Counted from the stretch's first letter, positions 1 to 13,210 are shown. The stretch: 62,000 nt of DNA from Chrysomallon squamiferum (GCA_012295275.1 CM022677.1:4899597-4961596); one strand, 5' to 3'. The notes: generated by a model not told the origin, from the letters alone. Translations and numbers: made by a program.

Positions 1-491
1 TCTAGACAGTTTCGCAAGTGAAAACGTCAGTCCAGTGCGAGGTTTGCAGTCATGATGTGAGACTGGTTCAACCCAGCTTCTTACTCATTATAATGGTAAG
101 TCATTAACTAGGTACCAGTTTAACACTGTTGTATATTACAGTTTATAAAGTAAAAGTTCAATGTTATAAATCATATAGCTTTAGTATAGGTGCAGCAGCA
201 TTAGCTGCAGCGAGAGTTTAGCAGAGGATACAAGTAAACAGTTGGGCAGGTGACAACCGGGGGCTTACAGTAGGTAGGTATATTCGGGTGTAATTTGTTT
301 ATGTCATTTAAATAATACAATTGCTGACTGTAGGGAAGCGTGAAGTGTAGTTTAATCTGATCTTCCATTATCCACTGGGCAGGAATCCAGGAACCGGCAA
401 CCTAGGTTTGCAGCAGGCAGGTACCGATGTAAAATGGTATGATAACAGAGGAATGTAGTCTTCACAGCTAGACAGTTTGATTTGAGAGAAG
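1..491. other. No gene recognised
   Basis: I see no coding sequence or known repeat here. A splice-donor-like site (ATG followed by gtaagt) lies at 93-101, but no partner exon can be named for it. Confidence 0.4.
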
Positions 492-905
492 TTGAAACAC
501 CAGCCCCCACCTAATGCTGTCATTTTACAGCTGGGATCGAATGACATGGTAACGACGAAGTCCAGGGAGCTGATTCAGAGCATCATTTGCTCGGCCCTAC
601 GACTCAGAGCACTGCTCCCCTCTATGAGGATCATATGGTCAGTTATGCTACCTCGCCTTTACAGGCTAAACAGCCAAAGCAGGTAGACAAGAGTGAACAG
701 CGAGCAGATCACGAGCAGAGGGAGGAGCAGTCACTGGGCACCCCGCAGTGCGAGATCTCGATTTGCTCAGGACTCTCACTTGTCATTCACGGGAAATGCA
801 CTGTACCTGGAAGGAATGCAGAAAGCGGTGGTTTTTGGTGGGGCAAGGTGTTTCCACGAGGTGAGTGGATGGCGGGACCCCCCGGAGACAGCTGCAGAGC
901 TAAGG
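492..905 (+). pseudogene. SGNH-hydrolase-like fragment of a mobile-element protein
   Basis: Two short frames carry the hallmarks of the SGNH/GDSL-like domain that often accompanies repeated elements in aquatic animal genomes. The frame from 492 reads VILQLGSNDMVTTKSREL and then LLPSMRIIWSVMLPRLYR, matching the G-x-N-D block and the following strand with IIWS. The frame from 693 contains HLSFTGNALYLEGMQKA, which resembles the last block (D/H-x-HLS-x-x-G). The blocks are in the right order but in different frames, and no N-terminal part is visible, so this is a decayed fragment. I infer mobile-element origin from memory of similar repeat-encoded proteins. A host SGNH esterase exon is less likely because no splice sites frame the blocks. 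Confidence 0.45.
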
Positions 906-1474
906 TTCATCTGGTCCAGGGTGAGGTTCCATCTACTGACCTGTAGGGGAACAGGTCATTCATTACCAAAGGATTCACTGGCAGGTGCCGTAAGAATTCG
1001 GGTCCCAAGGGGAGTGGTTCAGCCCACCTACGAATTAGCGAGGGGGAAGGTAAGGTAATGTAAATAAACTTGATCTTCGGGCCGAAGATGGGTTACCGAG
1101 TGTGCTGGTTTAATTAGGGAACCTTGGCTCTTGCCCACTCTGATTAAACTTCCAGGAAGGTATAAGCAGCCAACCATGCACACCAGGTTGGTACTGACAA
1201 GCCACAAACTCTACTGTGAGTGCAGTCAGTATGTCTCCAGTGTGTTCTGGGTTATTAGTTTTATTCAGCTGCGTACAGTTTTTTTTATCCAACAATAAAA
1301 CGGTTTGGAGGTATTCATGTAAATGTAAATAATTGTATATCATGAAAGGTCTCACTTGTACATAGTTTTGTAAATAAAGATATATGTTATCATTTTTAGT
1401 GTTTATCATCTGGGCATTAATTAGAGATATCTGCTTGAATATTTACCAATGTGTTTATTAAATATTGCCAATAA
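906..1474. other. Unassigned sequence
   Basis: Less AT-rich at the left, probably the tail of the preceding element, then AT-rich. No exon with supporting splice sites was found. Confidence 0.3.
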
Positions 1475-1555
1475 ATCGAGCGCTTCAAATTCGTATCCAT
1501 GCTTCCCAGTAAATTAACTCTTGCACAGTGTAGAGAAAAAAAGTAATATATATGA

Positions 1556-1605
<50 letters not shown>

Positions 1606-2290
1606 CGCACACACACAAACACACATGAAATAAGTTAAAATATTTAAAAATAATAACAAAAACGAAACAAAAACAAAATTAAATTAAATAAATAAATGAT
1701 CACACTAAATTAAAAGGATACAATGTGTGTACCTAAGTGTATGTGTGCATATTTATGTGTGTGTAGAATAGAGAAGTTATAATCATTGTTTCCTATTCCA
1801 TAAACGTCCGTATTTAATGCATTTTTTAAATAATTAGTTCACAAAAGTAATTAGGAGTAAGTGCTAGCAAGATAGACTCAGACGACTCCTAGTAGTATTT
1901 TTCTGGTCTTTTACTGCTACTGCTACAACCACCACAATTACTATTATACACTGCTCAAATACTTACCAAGCGTTTCAGATTCGTCTCTTGCGCAGCCTAG
2001 GAAAAAAATTACATATACATATATAATAAAGTAAAATGTTAAAAAATAATAACAAAAACAAAACAAAAATATAAATAAATAAATAAAACATCATACTAAA
2101 TTAAAATGATGCAATATCTGTATATGTGTGTGTGTAAGTCTGTGTATGTATGTATATACATGTTTTGCGTAGAATAGAGAAGTTATAATCATTGTTTCCT
2201 ATTCCATAAAGGTCAGTATTGAATGTTTTTTACTTCATAAAAGTAATCAGAAGGGAGCAAGTGCTAGCAAGATAGGACAAGACGAGTGAC
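1475..2290. repeat. Tandem segmental duplication with an (AC)n tract
   Basis: Two diverged copies, roughly 1475-1890 and 1965-2290, about 400 bp apart. Shared blocks include agaatagagaagttataatc at 1766 and 2170 and the stretch gtgctagcaagatag at 1861 and about 2260. The first copy carries a (CA)n microsatellite at about 1557-1627. No coding content is seen. Confidence 0.6.
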
Positions 2291-4755
2291 TGCTATTGGG
2301 AACTTTGATTAACACTGGGAACTGTATGGTTATGTCACATGACACATAAGGCAGTTGCTGTCTAGAATTTAAGCAAGGAATCTGGCCCTTGATAGTAGGA
2401 CCTTAAATTACTGTTAGTCAAGGTAAGCATGTTTGTATTTGTTAATAGTATAATTCATGATGTGCTATAGAATATCTGAGATCAATAATTAATATAGACT
2501 TATTGCTTTCATTTTAATATATCTGCTAAAGAGAACAGTTAAGAGTATTATGTATAAAAGATGGGACAATAATTATATTTTACTGCCCAGTTTCATTTGT
2601 GGACTTTCATTCATATCGAATATGCTGGCGCACAGTTAATTCAGTGTCTTCGCATAGTTTTAAGTAACAGTAACTCAACTGTGTTAGTGTTCACATGGAA
2701 ATAGATTTAAAAATAAACATGATACACAAAGTATTTTCTCAGTAAACGCAGCTGACATAATTATTTGTTATTTCTGTTCAGGTGGCGACACTGGTTCTGT
2801 GGGGTAAGTGTTACTGACATCACTACTTACATGATTGCATATGTTTTATATTTATGTGTAATTGTTAATTTACATGTGCTAGTGTTTGTGTCTTTATGAT
2901 AAGAGTTAATCTAATCGTTAAATATAAATGTCTCAGTGATATTATATTTATGTTTTCAATATAAACCAAAATATGAAAAATTGCAGAACGTTCATATATA
3001 TATGTATTTAAAAAGGCTTATGATTCAATTATTATTATATGACACTTTCATTTATGTATAAAGGATTTTTATAGAGACTTTTATATATTGTAATTCGTTC
3101 TATTTATCAAAAGCGGCAGAAATCATCACAGGCAGATGTATCGTATTAATAGTAGCATGCTAGGTGTCCATGCGCCAGATAAACACAAAGATTTCTGAGT
3201 CGCTTATTTAAAAAAAATAATAATAAATGAGTCTGTGTAAAAGAGAAAAACGAATTAATCATTCCACTGTCTAATTAAAAAAAGCTCCCACGAAAATCAA
3301 CAAGTTTTAACTCCACATCTAAGCTGCGTTATTAGTTGCTCTATTTTTGTCTGAAGTGGATATCTGCCACTGAAGTCAAAAAACATTTTAGTCCCTACGA
3401 GAATTCCCAGCCAACCACCAGGTTTGTAATCTTCCTCCATCAGAAGTGGTATGACAGCGTTCTTTCGTTCAAATGAATATTCACCTTCTATTCATTGTAA
3501 ATAAATAAATAAATAAATAAAACAAAATTTAAAAAGTCATAAGTGTATCCCTAAAACCTGTTGTTGTTGTTGTTACTCTACTACCACTATTACTTTTCTA
3601 GTTCTTAAAAAATAAATAAACATTACAGTAATTACTACTGTTATTACTACCACAGCCAGTATCATTACTACTGTTACTACGACTACTACTGTGAGCACTA
3701 CTGCTACTACAAGCTTTCAGAGATCAGTAGCCTCTCAGTCAGAAGTGGTACAATATTTTTCTTCAGTGAAACTGCACATTCAGTTGCTCTTCATTTAAAA
3801 AAATAATGATAATGATGATGATGATGATGATAATAATATTAGTACGACTAATAATACTGCTACAACTATTACTAGCAAAAGTAGTATGCATACATACTGA
3901 TTTTACTATTACCATCATTACGACAATTATTACTTATCTACTTCTGTTACTACTATTAATACTAATACTACTTCTGTTACTAGTAATACTACTTCTAGTA
4001 TTGCTTCTAATACTATAATCATCACTACCATAACTACAAGTAACTATGAGTATCACTAATACCATACTACTGTTACTCCTGATGCAGCTGCTACTACTAG
4101 TACTTCTAATTTAAATGGTGATAATGCTAAAATGGTTGAAAGAAAGAAAACTTGTTTACATAGCAACAATTATAAAAACATGTCAGTTGTGCATTAATTT
4201 AGTTAAGAAAGACAAATTCAAGAAATAATTAACCGCCTTACAAACAACAGTTCATGAGTAACTTTTGAACAAAAGTGGTTAACAACACACACAATGAAGA
4301 CGACAGGATGAGTTAAAATTGAACAATTGTCTGTTAAAACATTATCGGATGGCTTTGGGATTGTCTTAATATTCTGACAATACAGTCTGCAGAGACTCTA
4401 CAGTCTTGTAAGTGTATGAATATCGTGACAACTTGAAAAAGTTGGCAATGAAGTTGCCTTTTCTTCCTTCATGTGCAGGGATATTGTATAGCTCTATGAA
4501 AACACAGAATTACATTCCATGACCTAAATGACTTTGTAAACACCAACAAAGCTGCCCACCCAGTTTTGGGAAACGATGCAGTGTACAAAGATAAAAAAGA
4601 ACACTCCAAACATATGCAATCTTTGAAAATAAAAGATGCACTTGCTATTAGTTTATCTAAATGTAAAGATGTTCATAAAGAACTAGGCATTGTTTAAGAA
4701 ATTAATGAAACGAACAAACAAAAATAAATAAATAAATAAATAAAACTCTCAACAG
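2291..4755. repeat. AT-rich sequence with degenerate trinucleotide (TAC/TAT) tracts
   Basis: No gene is recognised. From 3560 to 4120 the sequence is a long impure run of TAC, TAT and TGT triplets, and (AAT)-type runs appear around 3800. A splice-like micro-exon at 2782-2803 is reported separately as a finding. Confidence 0.5.
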
Positions 4756-4918
4756 TGATGAGATGACGTGTGTGTGATTCGTTACATGTTCTCAGTGATC
4801 AGATGACGTGTGTGTGATTCGTTACATGTTCTCAGTGATCAGATGACGTGTGTGTGATTCGTTACATGTTCTCAGTGATCAGATGACGTGTGTGTGATTC
4901 GTTACATGTTCTGTGATC
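4756..4918. repeat. 40-bp minisatellite, four copies
   Basis: Four nearly identical units of 40 bp, each containing gatgacgtgtgtgtgattcg and then gttacatgttctcagtgatc. The last copy is cut short where the BEL/Pao remnant begins. Confidence 0.85.
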
Positions 4919-7060
4919 GCCACACATTTGCAGCACTTACAGTTGAAAACAAGTCGGGATTTTTGAAGGTTTATGTTTTAGATGTTTTAAATATGTATAA
5001 AACATGCAGAACTCATACTGAATGTTCAATTTTCTCAAGGAAAACATCAGACACTTGTTCATGTGGACATTAAAAGAAAGGAAAATTCAAGGCCAAACAT
5101 TGTTACCAGTGCATGTTTTGTTGTCTAACCAGTATATGAGGGTCAGAGACAGAGAATGTACTATGCCCATTATTCCTGTTAAAGTTGAAATGGTTTAAAT
5201 GCTACATTCTTAGATCCACGTTCAAGTGTTTCTTTTCCTTATCAGATATGTAATCAGTAAAGTTGGTGCCTCTGATAAAACGGATGAAAATTACTCTGGA
5301 TACAGTGGGTGAACTGTGCACTGTGACCACATTATCTACAAATGGAAACGAGATTTTTAATCTTAACTATGAAAATGTGAGTTTTCCTAAGCTGTATTTA
5401 AAAGATAAGAGACTGTTACTGCATTCGTTTTGATCAAAGATATTTCTTGTTGATCCTATCTGTATGAAGTTGCCAGAGACAGACGGCCAGAGATAGGCTT
5501 GCTGATAGGTATTTAATGTGCCAGACACAGACTGGAGCCAAAAACAGTCCACATCCTGTTAAGACACATGCTGATTGGATGTTGTGGACTGTTATCCTTG
5601 GTTCCAACTACAAAGTGAACGAAGAGCATTTACACTCTTCCATGGAAAGAATTGACATGCTTGCTGCTGACTAAACTGAACAATTGAAGCGGTTGGATGT
5701 GATGGTTCGCCAATCAGTACACTTGATCTTCCAGAATGAACGAAAGATGATAGTAATAATAATTTGGGATGAAGAGATTACAGGTAATAATCTTGGGAAT
5801 TGGCATCACTGGGTAAAATATCTAGCAGAGACGGAGAATTTTACACACAGACATCTTTGGTAAGGTCATTTCCTTTGAATTACACATTTTCTTATGCTAG
5901 TTGTAAGGGATATGATGTGATAGCTTCTCTACATTTAGTGACTGAATATGGTGGCATTCATTGTTCACTTGTCAAGACAAAAGAAACATTTGCATTTTTT
6001 TTTAAATTTTAAAAAGGTCTATTCCTTTGATGATAAGATCATTTCCTTTGAATTACACGTTTTCTTATGATGTTATAGCTTATCTACATTTAGTGATTGA
6101 ATCTGGTGACATTCACTGTTCACGGCAAAAGCAAGAGTTGCCGTTTTAAAACGAGTGACTTTTCCAGGAATGGAACTGACAGATGCTCATGTAGTTTCAT
6201 TTGGGATAAAACCTGAAGCATCCTTCGTGCACAGTTTTGGTTTGAGCGGCCTCTCTTTCTAAGGAAAACTACTGATTTTGTCATACAGTGAAAGAAATTT
6301 GTTACATTTATTCTAATAATCTGGAAGTGTAAATGTATCTTTGGTAAATCAGTTATCAGGAGTTATGGATAGATTTGTTAATTATTTTTCTTCATGGACG
6401 ATCTCAAGAAGATAACTGGTTAGTTGATAATATTTAAAGACATCTTAAATTTTGTGCAAACAAATTTGTTACCTAAAGATTCTCATGTGTCATCATTTAT
6501 ACTGTCGTAACATTGTGGGTCATGCTGAAAACCCACAATCCTGGTACATAAAAGACACACGCTTTGTACAGAATGTGAAGGAACACTAGTCAATCAACTT
6601 GTTTCCAAATGTGTATTTCACAAATACAGAGTTAAATAAAAAATAAAATAAAATAGCAAATCTTGCTACTGATCGACTGGTGCCTAATGAAACACAATTC
6701 ACTCAGTGGACGTAGATTATTTGAGATCTTTTATGATAAAACAAAAATGCATTGTAATAAGAGACTTTACTGTTATATGTTTAGCTATTTATGATGTTCA
6801 CGTGGAGCTTGCAATATACCTGGAAAAGAATATTCAGTGATCCTCCCCGTGAATCACCCCATAGACATGTATGGAAAAGGATGCCATCAGTCAGAAAAAT
6901 TATATGCCTTGGCCATGAAGATTTCCTCTGAGATTATTTTAAGCAAAGGATAATTATGTAAAAAGACGATAGATGTATTCTAGAAACAATGGTCTAAAGA
7001 AAATCTTTTTCATAAACATACATCTGTGGGTGATGAAATCTCCAATCTAATTTAAAGAAG
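4919..7060 (+). mobile_element. Degenerate BEL/Pao LTR-retrotransposon (pol remnant)
   Basis: Broken frames follow the order of a BEL/Pao polyprotein. Around 5200 a frame reads ATFLDPRSSVSFP, like the aspartic-protease D-x-G-S region of this family, with G changed to R. Near 5290 KITLDTVGELCTV and VSFPKLYLKD match the segment after the protease. Near 5880-5970 SYASCKGYDVIASLHLV and GGIHCSLVK match the RNase-H start. Near 6130 RVAVLKRVTFPGMEL matches the BEL/Pao KSR-V-APLK...PR-x-EL block. Around 6700-6830 CLAIYDVHVELA matches the integrase core strand. Stops and frameshifts are frequent and the RNase-H entry block is present twice, so the copy is dead. No LTRs were delimited. Family assignment is from recalled motif patterns. 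Confidence 0.7.
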
Positions 7061-7094
7061 TATATAAAGATGAATTGATGTTGTGTCCCATTAG

Positions 7095-7515
7095 TTACCT
7101 CTACTATTACTAATACTACTACTACCATTACAACCGCTACAGCCGTTACTGCTACTACTACTATCACACTACTGTTGTTACTGTTATCATGAGACAGATA
7201 ATTTTTGAGATTAGCTATAAATATAGACGATGTGATGTTATATCCATCACATCAAGCACCTCGGACAAAAAGATAACAAGAGAAAAAGTTGAGAAAATCT
7301 GAAGAGAGAGGGACACATAAAACATCAGTCTAATTTAAAAGGTCACAATACTGAAATGGTTCACAGAAAGTAAACTTTTAAACAGAAAACAATGGTCTAG
7401 TTACCACTACTACCACTAAGATTACTACTAGTAATATCGCTACTACTACTACTACCACCCCACTACCATTACTACTACTACTACTGTTACTATTACCAGC
7501 ACAAGCACGACTACT
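7095..7515. repeat. Degenerate trinucleotide tracts
   Basis: Impure runs of ACT/TAC triplets flank a short unique block. They lie immediately downstream (minus strand) of the TIR exon and fill the start of its following intron. Confidence 0.6.
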
Positions 7516-7521
7516 ACTAAC

Positions 7522-7681
7522 CAGCTTGACAGTTACGACTTTCCTTGTAGCTGCGTGACATACAGATAAGAATCACATCAGCTTTCTCAACAGTTTCTGC
7601 CACTGCCTCAAGAGTGGATCCACCCATGTTCTCCACATCCATCCGCACACGGAAATTAGCTCTCTTCAGAGACTCGTTTAC
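7522..7681 (-). CDS. TIR-domain exon (partial gene)
   Basis: A 160-bp internal exon encodes 53 residues beginning VNESLKRANFRVRMDVENMG and continuing GGSTLEAVAETVEKADVILI and CMSRSYKESRNC. This matches the middle of a TIR_2-type domain: helix, (V/I)-x-MDVE strand, GGSTLEA loop, then the VILICMS strand. The glutamate in STLEA falls where SARM1-type NAD-cleaving TIRs place their catalytic glutamate. The acceptor reads ttgcttcacag just above 7681, and the donor is GTTAGT below 7522. The phase is 0 in and 1 out. The conserved start of the domain and its C-terminal half are not found nearby, so this is either one exon of a gene with long introns or an isolated fragment. Function (NADase or scaffold) is inferred only. 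Confidence 0.6.
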
Positions 7682-7702
7682 CTGTGAAGCAAACAAGAGC
7701 AC

Positions 7703-9540
7703 ATAACTCTAATTTTAAAATAATAAATTCTAACATTTTGTGTTATGCGAGCTTCCATCAATATAAAAAATATTTAAATTGAAAACTGAGATACTATAAA
7801 TTTAAATATTGTATTTTAACAGGAAAACTAGCTATTTTTAAATATCATTTACTATAAAGAATGTTTATATTTTATTAAAGTTAATAAACAAATTAATTTA
7901 ATAAAAACAATAAATAATTGAATGTGCATTCATGTCAATAAACTTGCGGATAGAAACACATACACACATACATTTAGGTTACATGTTCATATATGCATAA
8001 TATAAATGTAACCCCCAAAATAAATAACATGATATGTAATTTACCAATACAACTATGTTGCAATTGCTATCAGTACATTTTTTATGTTTACTTCCATAAT
8101 AATTATTATTCATTTGATTATTCTTGACTTTACTATTATTACTATTATTATTATTATTATTATTATTAGTAGTAGTAGTAGTAGTAGTATAGTAGTATTC
8201 CTGAGTTTATTATTATTAGTAGTATTACAACAAATATATTAAATATATGTTTATCTCTGTGCTACTTCTGCTATTACCGTTACTACTTCCTCTACTACTA
8301 TTTTAACTACTTCTTGTATTACCTCTGCATTTGTGTATTTACAAAGACTACATTTAAATAATAAGAAAAAATAAAAATAAACAAAAACAAAGCAAAAAAA
8401 TCAAATCAAAACAAAAAAATAAATATATAAATTATTTTATTTTATTTTATTTTATTTTAATTTATTTTGTTTCTTAAAAGTTTCAAGTATTTTATTTATT
8501 TATTAATTTTTTATCTTTGTATTAATTTAATTTGATTTTTTCTATTATTTGTTTTTCTTTACAGTGATACAATATATAATACAGTATTTTGATAAATCGT
8601 TTTTGATTCCATTATTAAAATTATTTATTACATGTCAACAGAAATGATTTAGCTTGTTCAATCATTCCTGCATTAGTACAACAGAAGCTCCCATAGATTT
8701 GATAGATCCTGTAACATCGCCTGCTGATCAGCTTCATAATGCTGAACATGTGGTCTTCCTATTTACACAGAACATTACAGAACATTTGCTTTCTTTTTCA
8801 AAAGAACCAAATTTAATCTCAGGATTTAGGTGTTGAAAAGAGTGCTGGAGATTGACACTCCACTGACTGAAAATCGGACCTTATGAAACGTCACAGGAAA
8901 ACCTTGTATATATATCTATAAAGATAAAATGTTCCTATTAATATTAACAAAGTACGACTTCCAGTGAGTTAGTTACTGAGCTGACCAGCAAAGGGAAGTA
9001 AAACATACATGACTCTCAGTCAGTTTCATTGATCAAAGTTGACACTCACAGGCACCCAAAGATTTAAATCTTGGAACAATAACTCATTTCTTTCGTATAT
9101 TACAAATCTTTTTTTTTTTTTTTAACAAGAAAGTCACGCACACACACACAAAAATAATAATTTTCCAACAGTTTTGAAGCACTTGACATAGAAATGCTGT
9201 TTATTTTTTTCCAGATAAATTCCTTCCTTAGATATGAGCTAGCAGCTCAGAAATACTGGTCTTAAACCCCAAATTTGGACGGTATTTTTGTCCATTTTCT
9301 TTCAGTACAATAAAATGCCTAATTGTAGTCCGATTTTTATAATTCAAACTGAATTTTATTCAGAATGAAAAGACCTGTAGGTTGACTAGTGGTGGGGCCA
9401 AATGACAGAGTTCAACTCACCTGCAGCGAAAAAATACAGTTCACTTCACCATCGTATTCTGACAATAATGTGTATGCTATGTGACCTGAATTCTGATTTT
9501 TTTGGTTGTAATCAACTGATCATATTATTGGTATTGAATA
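7703..9540. other. AT-rich intergenic sequence
   Basis: No gene is recognised. It contains (TTA)/(TAG) triplets around 8130-8190 and TTTTA runs at 8430-8460. An open stretch at 8654-8836 (plus) has no recognisable family and no clear splice sites. Confidence 0.4.
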
Positions 9541-9554
9541 CAGTGCAACAGCCA

Positions 9555-10276
9555 TAAGGGTGACCGGGGCAGGTTGAACCATGTGACAGGTTAGGCCACC
9601 TTACAATTAACATTGTAGCAATTTGTTTTTTACCATTTAAAAGAAAAAAAATATATATACATATATTATTCACTTATTGTTTTGGATTAGCCCAGCGATG
9701 TGCAGATACGGGGGGCATCCAATCAGAGGAAAGAACGTAATAAATTTAGTTAATTTACATTCAGATCGAATAATATATTCAAAATATTTTCCTTTCTCTG
9801 TGCTGAGCCTTATACATGAGTCTTTGGTGCATACAGTGAAGGAGCTGGCCCCAGGTATCGCCAGACCTCTACACGCCACTGGATGAGCCAGATCTCATAT
9901 GATGGCGCTATTTTGCTTTTCAAACTACCAAGAGATGTTCTCTGATTTGACATTGTAAGCTTTGTGTTTTGGAATATTCGACTTCTTACAAATAGCTAAA
10001 GGTTAATTACTTTCAAAGGTAATCTTTGTGATGTAGAATTAAGAAAACGCTTCGAAATACGATCACATCTGAACGAGCTGGCAGATGCTGGTCAGCAAGT
10101 TGAAAACACAAAGCAGACTCTCTGGGGAAGGTCGGGCCGGGGTGGGTTGGGCCATACTCCAACCAGCCCTAGAGCACACCATTAAATGTTTGTGTAATTG
10201 TGTAATAACTTTCTTGTACAGTTTTAATCATTCAGTTTCTGATATCAGTGAAATGGTCAACTGGACCTTTAATAAC

Positions 10277-10342
<66 letters not shown>

Positions 10343-10782
10343 CATAATTATTTATCTATTTACTGATTTATTTATTTATTTATATATTAGCATATACCAT
10401 TAAATGTGTGTTATTATATACTAATATTTCCGTTACCGTGTTTAAACATGTTACTTGCCGAGCCACAGATTGTGTGCACATCCTTATAACGTCGCTATAG
10501 CAATAAAGAATAATAGAAAATATAATAACTAAATAAGTGATGTTTCTCTTTCATTCACTTTTACTGGAATTTTTATCCGTGACAAATACAAACACGTCAA
10601 CAGCGTCGTAACTGTGTATTTATCAAATAAATTTAGTAACACTTTATATCGTGAAATATATGTATATTTCCCGTTTAGAATTATTTCATTCCTGAAACAG
10701 TCTTGAAGTGAATTAAAATTATTAGGAATTTTAAAATGATGAGAAGCCAGTTCAATCTGTATTTTTAATATTTTTTCATATA

Positions 10783-10848
<66 letters not shown>

Positions 10849-11115
10849 GATACGAGTTCGATGGGAAAAAAAAAGTACTGAGTCTGACGAACTGGCTCTG
10901 GTTTCAGAAAATGAATTCGGGCTCCATGTTGGTAAAACACCCAGTCAAACTTAACCCGTGACAAACACAAAAATGTCAACAACGTGGTTAGATTGCATTT
11001 CCAAGTTACTTTGAAATAAATCACATATTTTGTGCTTATTGGAGAGTGTTTATGTTGTGTAAGAGGCACTGTCGCAAGGTGACCTAAGGTGAACCAATCT
11101 ACCCCAGGCTGATTG
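9555..11115. mobile_element. Possible non-autonomous DNA transposon
   Basis: Near 9567 the plus strand reads ggggcaggttgaacc. Near 11085 the complement of a related block occurs (gtgaaccaatctacccc), giving imperfect inverted ends. Between them are (AAT)n at 10265-10342, (ATT)n at 10784-10848 and another GC-rich block at 10120-10170. No transposase frame is present. The terminal similarity is weak. Confidence 0.2.
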
Positions 11116-11757
11116 GGCTAGGCCAGTTTGGGTATGTGTCTGTAACCATTAATTATTAAAAAAGAATAAATAATCAGGATTTTTCAACCATTTATAATTG
11201 CTTCTAAATAATCAAAGTTTCTTTTAATCCACTATAAGGGTTTGTTTTCTGACCTGTATTTGAATTACAGGTTAAAATTGCAGAACGTTACTCCAGCTGT
11301 CCCGATGTCCACAACAATGCACATAAATGATTATGGCGTATAGACTGAATTAATGTTTGTAGGAGCTTTGGAATTTTTTATGAATAAATTTGAAATTAAT
11401 CATGAATTTACGGAATGTATAGTTACTTCACGAATAAATAATCTATAATTCAATAATCGTAATATATGGCAGTTTGTTGTACAAAAAAATGAATGTATAT
11501 ATATATATAAGATATTTTAAGGATTGGGGTCGCTTCCTGATTGCTTGTTCTAAAATGGGTCGCTATGTTTGAAAGGTTGGGAAGCACTGGTCTAAGGTGT
11601 AGTCGATAGATTATAAAATAGTTCTGCTTACAAAATATACGTTTTTAAGTTACTGAGAATAAAAAGCAGTTGATGTAGTCGTACTGTTACTGGAGTGATC
11701 GTTACAGTAGTGTGGTAGTAGATGCATTATTGGTGTTTTTTATGTTACTAATAGTGC
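11116..11757. mobile_element. hAT-like transposon end plus unassigned sequence
   Basis: At 11527-11598 the sequence has a GGGGTCGC block followed by aggttgggaagcactgg, the usual look of hAT-type terminal repeats in animals. Only one end is visible. The rest of the interval shows no gene. Confidence 0.35.
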
Positions 11758-11803
<46 letters not shown>

Positions 11804-12742
11804 ATGTATATATGTACACTGAGACACATACACACATACAGAGAGAAAGAAAGAGAGGTGTACATATATCTATATTTATCTATATAGATACATACAGACA
11901 GACAGACACACAGAAAATGATACACAAATTACACATCACTCACAGATAAAAACATATATATACGTTTGTATGTATGTATATGTACATTGAGACACATACA
12001 CACATACAGAGAGAGAGGTGTGTACATATATCTATATTTATTTATATAGATACATACATACAGACAGACAGACAATGATACACAAATTACACATCGCTCA
12101 CAGATAAAAACATATATATATGTTTGTATGTATGTATATGTACACTGAGACACATACACACATACAGAGAGAGAGAGGTGTACATATATCTATATTTATC
12201 TATCTAGATACATACAGACAGACAGACAGACAATGATACACAAATTACACATCACTGACAGATAAAAACATATATATATGTTTGTATGTATGTATATGTA
12301 CATTGAGACACATACACACATACAGAGAGAGAGAGAAAGAGAGGTGTGTACATATATCTATCTAGATACATACAGACAGACAGACAATGATACACAAATT
12401 ACACATCACTGACAGATAAAAACATATATATATGTTTGTATGTATGTATATGTACATTGAGACACATACACACATACAGAGAAAGAGAGGTGTACATATA
12501 TCTATATTTATCTATCTAGATACATACAGACAGACAGACAATGATGTACAAATTACACATCACTGACAGATAAAAACATATATATATGTTTGTATGTATT
12601 TATATGTACATTGAGACACATACACACATACAGAGAGAGAAAGAGAGGTGTGTACATATATCTATATTTATTTATATAGATACATACATACAGACAGACA
12701 GACAATGATACACAAATTACACATCGCTCACAGATAAAAACG
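11758..12742. repeat. (AT)n tract and tandem array of about 155-168 bp
   Basis: After an (AT)n run at 11758-11800, a compound unit is repeated about six times. It contains gtacattgagacacatacac, GAGA runs, gatacatacagacagacaga, and cacaaattacacatc followed by acagataaaaacatatatat. Unit starts are near 11813, 11981, 12139, 12297, 12452 and 12606. The unit length varies because the internal GA and GACA runs vary. Confidence 0.8.
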
Positions 12743-13165
12743 CACTCATGGACCTATAAGAACTAATCAAGTAAAAATGTCAAATGTATTACGTATTTTG
12801 ACAGAGTTTCTTTTTCTCAAAGTATTAAAGTCGTTCACTGTGCATTAAAGACACAAGAAACAAAGTTAGTTTTTATTAGCGCCAAATCCGACTTAGCGCA
12901 TTGTTTAAATTCATTCACGACAGATTTAGTTTTAATAAAGAATCAACAGATTCCTGTCTCTACTGAGTTCAGCTCGAGGCTCAAAGTCATAAATTTTGTG
13001 AAATGAGGAAAACGAAAGAAATGTAAAAACAAAGAAGCTAAATTAATTAATTAAAAATGACAAAAACAACAAAAAATAATAAATAAATAAATAAATGTAT
13101 GAATGAATGAATAATAATAATAATGATAATAAATCACATTTCTCTTTAATACACGATTTATTTCG

Positions 13166-13210
<45 letters not shown>

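Noticed and set aside
1417-1659. Open frame with Cys-Val repeats
   Set aside because: Translation of a (CA)n microsatellite.
10085-10366. Open frame with an asparagine run
   Set aside because: The run is an (AAT)n microsatellite and the upstream part resembles a transposon block.
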